Source of the DNA: Lumbricus rubellus
Lineage: Eukaryota; Annelida; Clitellata; Crassiclitellata; Lumbricidae
Direction: 5' to 3'
Length of the DNA: 64,000 nt
Assembly: GCA_945859605.1 (NCBI GenBank)
Contig: OX243821.1
Location: 1,426,885-1,490,884, forward strand
Shown: one piece after another, positions 58,972-64,000 of the stretch
How positions within the stretch are numbered: position 1 is the first letter of the stretch
Layout of the letters: each line of letters opens with the position of its first letter
The notes under the pieces: generated by a model
The model's database searches: none
What the model was told of the DNA's origin: nothing
What the model saw: only the letters and a program-made list of their open reading frames with translations
Position numbers and translations under genes: made by a program

Positions 58972-59043
58972 TGCCCCCAATGAGGTTTGAACTCACGACC
59001 CCTGGTTTACGAGACCAGTGCTCTGCCACTGAGCTATAGAGGC
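58972..59043 (-). tRNA. tRNA-Thr (CGT)
   Basis: 72 nt with all arms intact and anticodon loop CTCGTAA: the CGT isoacceptor, like 41769-41840 but with an unchanged 5' acceptor strand. The downstream flank reads GTTCAAAACACTG on +, giving a TTTT terminator. Confidence 0.9.
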
Positions 59044-59314
59044 ACACGTTACGCCTTAATCTAAGGAACTTTTTGAATCACCGTCGTACAAAAGCTGCCA
59101 ATACGCGATAGAATAAATATTGGATTTTTCTTGACGCGTTTTAAAACTAGGTCGAGTTGCAGTCGATATATATTACTATTGATCGTCAAAGCATTTGACG
59201 TGCAGGCCAACTGAATTCGCCAACATCTCTACATTCATGAATGGACAACTTCAATGGCTCCTTATCTTTGCCTGCATACGTTGAAGAAGTTCTTGTTTTT
59301 GGTCTTAATAAAAT

Positions 59315-59400
59315 ATTTATAACTTAAGTGAGATATTTATATCATGAGAGAGATATATGAAATAGAGGTGTCTATGCAAATCTAAGCAATCTTCTAAAAT
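59315..59400 (-). repeat. Half TATA/GGTGTCT element with duplicated TATA
   Basis: TTTATAAC near 59317 and TTTATATC near 59336, then GGTGTCT at 59367 and ATGCAAATCTAAGCAATC. Confidence 0.7.
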
Positions 59401-59504
59401 TAATTTTATAGGGTCTTGCTCTGAAGTATCTTTGTGATCTCAATCTTCATCCCTCTCTGCCAATTCTCTGCGTCCTCTTAGATCATTTGATCGGCTTGAC
59501 CTCT

Positions 59505-59820
59505 TACAATACAATACAATACAATTCACTTTATTGCAACCAGAAAACAAGAAAACAATAAAAGTACAAAACATGCATGCATTGGCTACAAAGGGGGGCC
59601 CAAAAGGGATGGACATCCCGCTGGGAAGGGTCACCCAAGTAAAAAAGTCCCAAGAAAAATTAATCAAGATAGCTTAAAAGAAAGAGACTAAAACAAATTA
59701 GGTGATGACAGATTGCAGAAAAGCTTATATTGTCAAGAGCATATAGAGAAACAAACTTAACTAAGTACTTAACTAAAATCTTAACTACACATGGTCATGT
59801 GCACTTCAAGTAGCATTTGT
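59505..59820 (-). mobile_element. Non-LTR retrotransposon 3' end with TTGTA repeat tail
   Basis: ACAATACAATACAATACAAT then TCACTTTATTGCAACC on +: antisense, an AATAAA signal shortly before a TTGTA repeat tail. It lies inside LINE sequence related to 33960 (GATCGGCTTGACCTCTT). Only the 3' part remains, with a 75-codon frame of no known function. Confidence 0.6.
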
Positions 59821-60105
59821 TTCATTCATTCATTCATTCCGGAAACTTACAGAACGCCCGTTCAAGAAGACTACTCAGAGGCGCTCCCAGCCCAGCCACG
59901 GCTAAAACTAGGTCTTAAGCAACTGGTATGAGAAAGGCAAATTATTCCGAGGTAGTGAGCATAGCGAAGGCGGGAGCCCATTCCATGTGGACGGGCCAAC
60001 AACCGAGAAGGCTCGACGCTGTCTGGTAGCAGAGCGGGTTCAAGGGACCAACAGCTCCCCATTGGCCGAAGAGCGTAAAGCTCGACGGGAGGCAAGTCAG
60101 TACAA
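59820..60105 (-). pseudogene. LINE 3' end
   Basis: ATTCATTCATTCATTCC, AGAACGCCCGTTCAAGAAG and the antisense CATTCCATGTGGACGGGCC, matching 51140-51440. Confidence 0.7.
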
Positions 60106-60350
60106 CCATGGCTCAATACAGATGCTTTATAAACCTGCATAGATCCCTCTGTCTCTGGAATGGACTTCCACCATCAGTTCACTCCGCCTTTCTCTCTGGT
60201 AGACTTGTCTTCTCTTGTCTCAATTCTTGCCTTTCTCTTGGAGTCGATCACTTTTGGAGCGCTTATAAAAGGCTGCGGCTGATAAAAGCGCTTTTTATAA
60301 AGTCAACGGACTGTGACCAACAGCTCCCCATTGGCCGAAGAGCGTAAAGC
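60105..60350 (+). pseudogene. LINE 3' fragment
   Basis: CTCTGGAATGGACTTCCACC to GCGCTTTTTATAAAG, then GTCAACGGACTGTGACC. A duplicated AACAGCTCCCCATTGGCC (60029 and 60319) shows a later local rearrangement. Confidence 0.65.
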
Positions 60351-60354
60351 AGGC

Positions 60355-60885
60355 ATTCAGCCGTGACGCTAACAATAGCACCGTCACTACTACCGTTGCA
60401 TTCAACCGTGACGGTAACAATACTGCGTCGCTACCATAATTAATGCATTCACCCGTGACAGTAACAACACCTTCGTCACTATTGTCATTGCATTCAGCCG
60501 TGACGATACCAATACCACCGTCACCATTATTATGGCATTTATCCGTGACGTTATACAATACAACCGCCACTATGATCGTTGCTTTCAACCGTGACGGTAA
60601 CAATACCAGAGGCGCCATTGTCATTGCATTCAACCTCAACAATACACCCCACCATTTTAATTCTATTCATCCGTCACGGTGATAATTCCGCTGCACCATC
60701 ATTATGATCGTATTCAGGCGTGACGGTAGCAATGATATCGTGATACGTGCCGCCTTGCACCTTGAGGTCACACCACTATGTTCCTTTCTCATTTCAAAAC
60801 TGGCTTATTTAACCGCTGTTATACTGGGAGCGCTTCAGAGTAGTTGACTTGAAGGTGAGCTGTACAGCTCAATAATTGTATCATA
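60355..60885 (+). repeat. CGTGACGGT minisatellite and LINE tail, array unit 11
   Basis: The longest array, about eight units of CGTGACGGTAACAATACC-type, many with a facing ACCGTCAC or CGTCACTA, then AGGTCACACCACTATG and GGGAGCGCTTCAGAGTAG. Confidence 0.88.
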
Positions 60886-60958
60886 ATATGGCGGTAGTTC
60901 TATTAAGTGCCTTGTTGGTTTTGAGTCGTTAATCTTCATGTTTTTCCTATTTCCTTTT

Positions 60959-61114
60959 ACTTATAATATGGTGTTCAGCTAAAATGAGGTGTCTAAGAGC
61001 CATTTTCATTCCTGAGTTTCAATGATGTGCGGGATCGAGCGATAGATTTTAAAATCGCTCAGCTTTGCAAACACACCTTTAATTTAGATCTTTTGGAATT
61101 TATAAATATCCAAT
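60959..61114 (+). repeat. Paired TATA/GGTGTCT element (type B)
   Basis: ACTTATAATATGG at 60959, GGTGTCT at 60988, GATCGAGCGATAGATT, ACACACC near 61072 and TATAAATA at 61101. Confidence 0.8.
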
Positions 61115-61199
61115 TACCGAACTGAAACTTTGCTTACTGCGCTCAACTATGTTCATCCATCTAGAATTGACTGAATTGTTGATTCTTCAAAACACTGTT

Positions 61200-61271
61200 T
61201 GCCCCCAATGAGGTTTGAACTCACGACCCCTGGTTTACAAGACCAGTGCTCTGCCACTCAGCTATAGAGGC
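61200..61271 (-). tRNA. tRNA-Thr (TGT), D-stem mismatch
   Basis: Acceptor, anticodon and T arms are intact; the D stem 5' strand reads GCTG, giving one G-G mismatch with GAGC. TTTT terminator present. Confidence 0.8.
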
Positions 61272-61274
61272 ACA

Positions 61275-61790
61275 CATTAAGCGATTATCTAAGGAACATT
61301 TTAAATCATTATCGTAGAAAAGCTGTCAATGCTAAGTAAATATTGGATTTCTGATTGACGCGTTTTAAAACTTGCAGTCGATATAATTTTATTGCTATTG
61401 ATCGTCAACTGGATTCGCGCACATATCTACATGCCAGGGCTGTTTTAAAGAAATATTTAGAAATGCGCAACCCCTTGTGCCTTTCTCACTTCAATACTGA
61501 CTTATTTAGTCGTTGTTGAACTGGGAGCCCTTCCGAGTAGTTGACCTTGAAGGTGCGCTATATTAAAGAATCAACAATATTATTTTAAAGGTGGTACTAG
61601 TAGTTGTCATGATTCCGATACCTTATTTAACTTTACAGCTGTTCAATAAATAGTTGGCGTCCACGAAAGTGGTTAAGACCTGTTCACTGAAAACCAATGT
61701 AGTAGTCTTATTTGACCTGATACCAAGATTTTAGCTGCAAAACGATGTCGAAAGTTGAGACACTTGAACAACGGACTTAACTGCTTTTGT
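61275..61790. other. tRNA upstream flank and LINE tail
   Basis: Sequence shared with other units upstream of the tRNA (TAAGTAAATATTGGATTT, ACGCGTTTTAAAACT), then a LINE tail GGGAGCCCTTCCGAGTAG and an AACGATGTCGAAAGTTGAG segment shared with 33110-33140. No gene is seen. Confidence 0.6.
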
Positions 61791-61800
61791 GTTCCATAGT

Positions 61801-61913
61801 ACTTATTATACAGATTTAATATAAAATAAGGTGTCTAAGAGTTATTTTCTTTTCTGAGTTTCTCAGCCGTGTATGATCGAGCGATTTTGATCTTTCCGAT
61901 GATATAAATATCT
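61801..61913 (+). repeat. Paired element with the inner right part deleted
   Basis: ACTTATTATACAG at 61801, GGTGTCT at 61830, GTATGATCGAGCGAT joined directly to TTTGATCTTTCCGATG and ATATAAATAT. The facing GGTGTCT motif is lost. Confidence 0.75.
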
Positions 61914-62043
61914 AATTACACAATTAAAATGTAATGTATCGTTGAAATTCTCCTTATACGGTTACCATCCTTCCGTGCATCCATATTTCCACGTGTCTAA
62001 ATGAAATATCTTCGTTGAATTACTGAATTTTCAAAACACTATT

Positions 62044-62118
62044 TTCCTCCAATGAGGTTTGAACTCACGACCCCTGGTTTACAAGACCAGTGCTCTGCCA
62101 CTGAGCTATAATAGAGGC
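62044..62118 (-). pseudogene. tRNA-Thr with acceptor/D-arm insertion
   Basis: Anticodon TGT and T arm intact; three extra bases (ATA) between acceptor and D stems, and the terminal acceptor pair is lost (G1 against A). The same kind of insertion occurs at 54289. Confidence 0.75.
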
Positions 62119-62239
62119 ACACGATAAGCCTTAATCTGATGAATTTTTTGAATCAATGTCGTAGAAAAGCTGCCAATGCTAAGTAAATATTGGATTTTAC
62201 GTAACTCGCTTTAAAACTGGGTCGAGTGGCTGTCGATAT

Positions 62240-63005
62240 AATTTATTATTGCTATTGATCGTCGAAGCATTTGCGGAGTTTATTAGAGTTTATTAAGTCC
62301 AATAAACCCCCCCAAAGAAGATCCAGATTCAGCTTTTTAATCATGAGAATGGTATCTTTTTTCCTGCTTAACCCCCACCCCCAAGAAGGCATTAGCCCTC
62401 TCAAGAACGGAAACCAAACTCTGCCCATGCATGCAGGCCAACTGTATTCTCCCACATCTCTACATGCCAGGGCTGTTTTTAAAGGAATTTTTAGAACTGC
62501 ACAACTCCTTCTTTCCTTTCCCATCCTCCATGGTAAATTATTTCCAATCGATGGACAATGACCTTTTTGCACTAGTCTTAACTGCAGAGAAGTGTTTCTA
62601 CATCTGCAGAAATCCATTTAGCACTGCACATTGTGTGTACAACTGCACGTTATAAGAAGCCCCGCTACATGCATGAATGAACAACTTCACTGGCTCCCTC
62701 TCTCCGCCCGTATACATCGAGATTCTTGTTTTGGTTCTTTAATCTCAATATTATTGAGTCTTGCTCCTGTGTATCTTTGTGATATCATTCTTCGCCCCAA
62801 CTGCGCTCTCTTAGATCCTCTGATCGACTTGATCTCTTTGATCTCTGCATCAGAATTGATTGCCTTGCACCTAGAGGTCACATCACTATATCCCTTTCTC
62901 ACTTCAAAACTGACTTATTTAGCTGTTGTTGTACTGGGAGCGCTTCTGAGCAGCTGACCTTGAAGGTGCGTTATATAAAAGACTTTCAACAATATTATTT
63001 TAAGT
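62240..63005 (+). pseudogene. LINE 3' region and tail
   Basis: Pieces CATCTCTACATGCCAGGGC, GAACTGCACAACTCC, TGATCGACTTGATCTCTTTG, AGGTCACATCACTATATCCC and the tail GGGAGCGCTTCTGAGCAGC. The part 62260-62420 (CCCACCCCCAAGAAGGC) is not repeated elsewhere in the window. Confidence 0.5.
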
Positions 63006-63086
63006 TGGTTTTATTAAGTCCTATGATTGTGAATTTGTGATATCGTAAGTCTGCACAAGATTTAATCGGCTTTCGTGTACCACACA

Positions 63087-63245
63087 ACTTATTGTACTTT
63101 TTATCGTAAAATGAGGTGTCTATGAATCATTTTCATATTTATGAGTTTCAATGCCGTGTATGATCGAGGGGACAGAGTTTAAAAATTGCCCAGCGTTGCA
63201 AAGACACCTTCAGTTTGTACTTCTTCGAAACTATAAATATCCAAT
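63087..63245 (+). repeat. Paired TATA/GGTGTCT element (type B)
   Basis: ACTTATTGTACTTT at 63087, GGTGTCT at 63115, GTATGATCGAGGGGAC, AGACACC near 63202 and CTATAAATA at 63231. Confidence 0.8.
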
Positions 63246-63356
63246 TTCTTCTTAAAATTTAGTATGTTAATATTCTTTTTAACCATCATTCGATGCAACC
63301 ACACTACATTTACAACTATATTTGTTCACCAATCACCAGTCTAAATAAATTGCTTG

Positions 63357-63412
63357 TACGTGCACTCGGTATAGCGCCCCTTCAAGATTACTAATCAGGA
63401 GCGCTCCCGACT
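63357..63412 (-). repeat. tRNA-derived SINE, tail only
   Basis: CGTGCACTCGGTATAGCGCC and GAGCGCTCCCGACTA, then a junction to ATTA-rich sequence. Confidence 0.8.
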
Positions 63413-63597
63413 ATGATTGATTAATAATTATTATTAATAATAATTAATTATGAATTATTTATTATGAATTACCTGTTCACTGATGCTGTAATATGCGGAA
63501 ATTTGTTTCCCGAGGGCAACGACCTCTGTTGTCATAGGCCCTCGTCAAACCTGGATCTATCCATCCAGCATAAATGAATTATCTTCAGTCAATCAAT

Positions 63598-64000
63598 CAC
63601 ATCAATTTCTGTAGCGCCTCTTCAAGATCTCTACTCAGAGGCGCTACCAACCCAGGTCTGGTCAAAAAGAAAGGTCTTTAGAAGACTATAGAAATAGCCA
63701 GAAGAGTCACGAGGAAGAGAACGGAGAGCCGTAGGGAGGCCATTCCAGATAGATGGACCCACCACGGAATAAGCTCTTCGCTGCATAGTAGCGGTACGAC
63801 AAAAAGGGACAAGATAGTCACCGCGGGCAGCTGACCGCAGCGAACGGCGGCCCAGAGAAACGGAGACAGGAGTAAAAAGTGCACATAGATATGATGGACC
63901 TTGAGCAAGGATGCAGCGCCAAGCAATAGACGAGACCCTATAAGCAATGCGTTGCTGCAGTGGAAGCCAGTGTAGGTCGTCCCTCGTGAAGGCAGAAACG
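63598..64000 (-). pseudogene. LINE 3' end (CR1/L2-like), runs off the window
   Basis: Tail GTAGCGCCTCTTCAAGATC, antisense coding remnants with CATTCCAGATAGATGGACCC and CGGCGGCCCAGAGAAACGG. Another tRNA-Thr copy would be expected just beyond 64,000 by comparison with 53812-54363. Confidence 0.8.

Noticed and set aside
33176..63245. The paired elements as a spliced-leader or U-snRNA gene family
   Set aside because: No splice donor in the expected place, no convincing Sm site and no covarying stems; the AATTTCTATAAC and AATTTTTAAA stretches do not fit AATTTTTGG.

Overview
The window is AT-rich animal nuclear DNA made almost entirely of repeats. Evidence for an animal: spliced EGF-like exons with GT/AG borders, a Ty3/Gypsy retrotransposon with a Gmr1-type domain order (reported mainly from deuterostomes such as fish, tunicates and sea urchins), LINE 3' ends, tRNA-derived SINEs, and hAT and piggyBac non-autonomous elements. 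A marine invertebrate deuterostome (echinoderm, hemichordate or cephalochordate) fits best, but species cannot be read from the window.

Layout. About 1-30.6 kb is a mosaic of segmental copies of one ancestral block (about 1.1-6.0 kb continuing at 12.4 kb; 12.5-22.4 kb; 24.7-26.6 kb; 26.6-30.6 kb), broken up by later insertions. The most striking insertion is an intact-looking 6.36-kb Gypsy element (6023-12380) with two 521-bp LTRs that match throughout by eye and one 1,624-codon gag-pol frame in the order Gag-protease-integrase-reverse transcriptase-RNase H. At 30.6-32.5 kb three phase-compatible exons of a multi-EGF (MEGF/tenascin-like) gene lie on the + strand. Truncated copies of these exons occur at 5.7, 22.3 and 45.5/46.4 kb, so the duplicated blocks were copied from this gene.

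From 32.5 to 64 kb there is a higher-order tandem array with units of very roughly 2-3 kb. Each unit typically holds a CGTGACGGT minisatellite, a LINE 3' tail, a paired TATA/GGTGTCT element, an antisense SINE, a second paired element in the opposite orientation, a tRNA-Thr gene on the - strand, a half element and another LINE 3' fragment. Fifteen full-length tRNA-Thr or tRNA-Thr-derived loci and three stubs were found in the whole window, 13 of the 15 in this array. Most intact copies read TGT; two read CGT.

The most unusual signal is a motif repeated about 70 times over the whole window: a TATA-like box (TTTATA, TTATAG or CTTGTA), then nearly always 23 bp, then GGTGTCT. In the tRNA array two such motifs face each other across roughly 60-110 bp, so each element resembles a pair of convergent core promoters. 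I do not recognise this family. No cellular gene other than the EGF-like gene and the tRNAs is supported; most remaining open frames are remnants of repeats.
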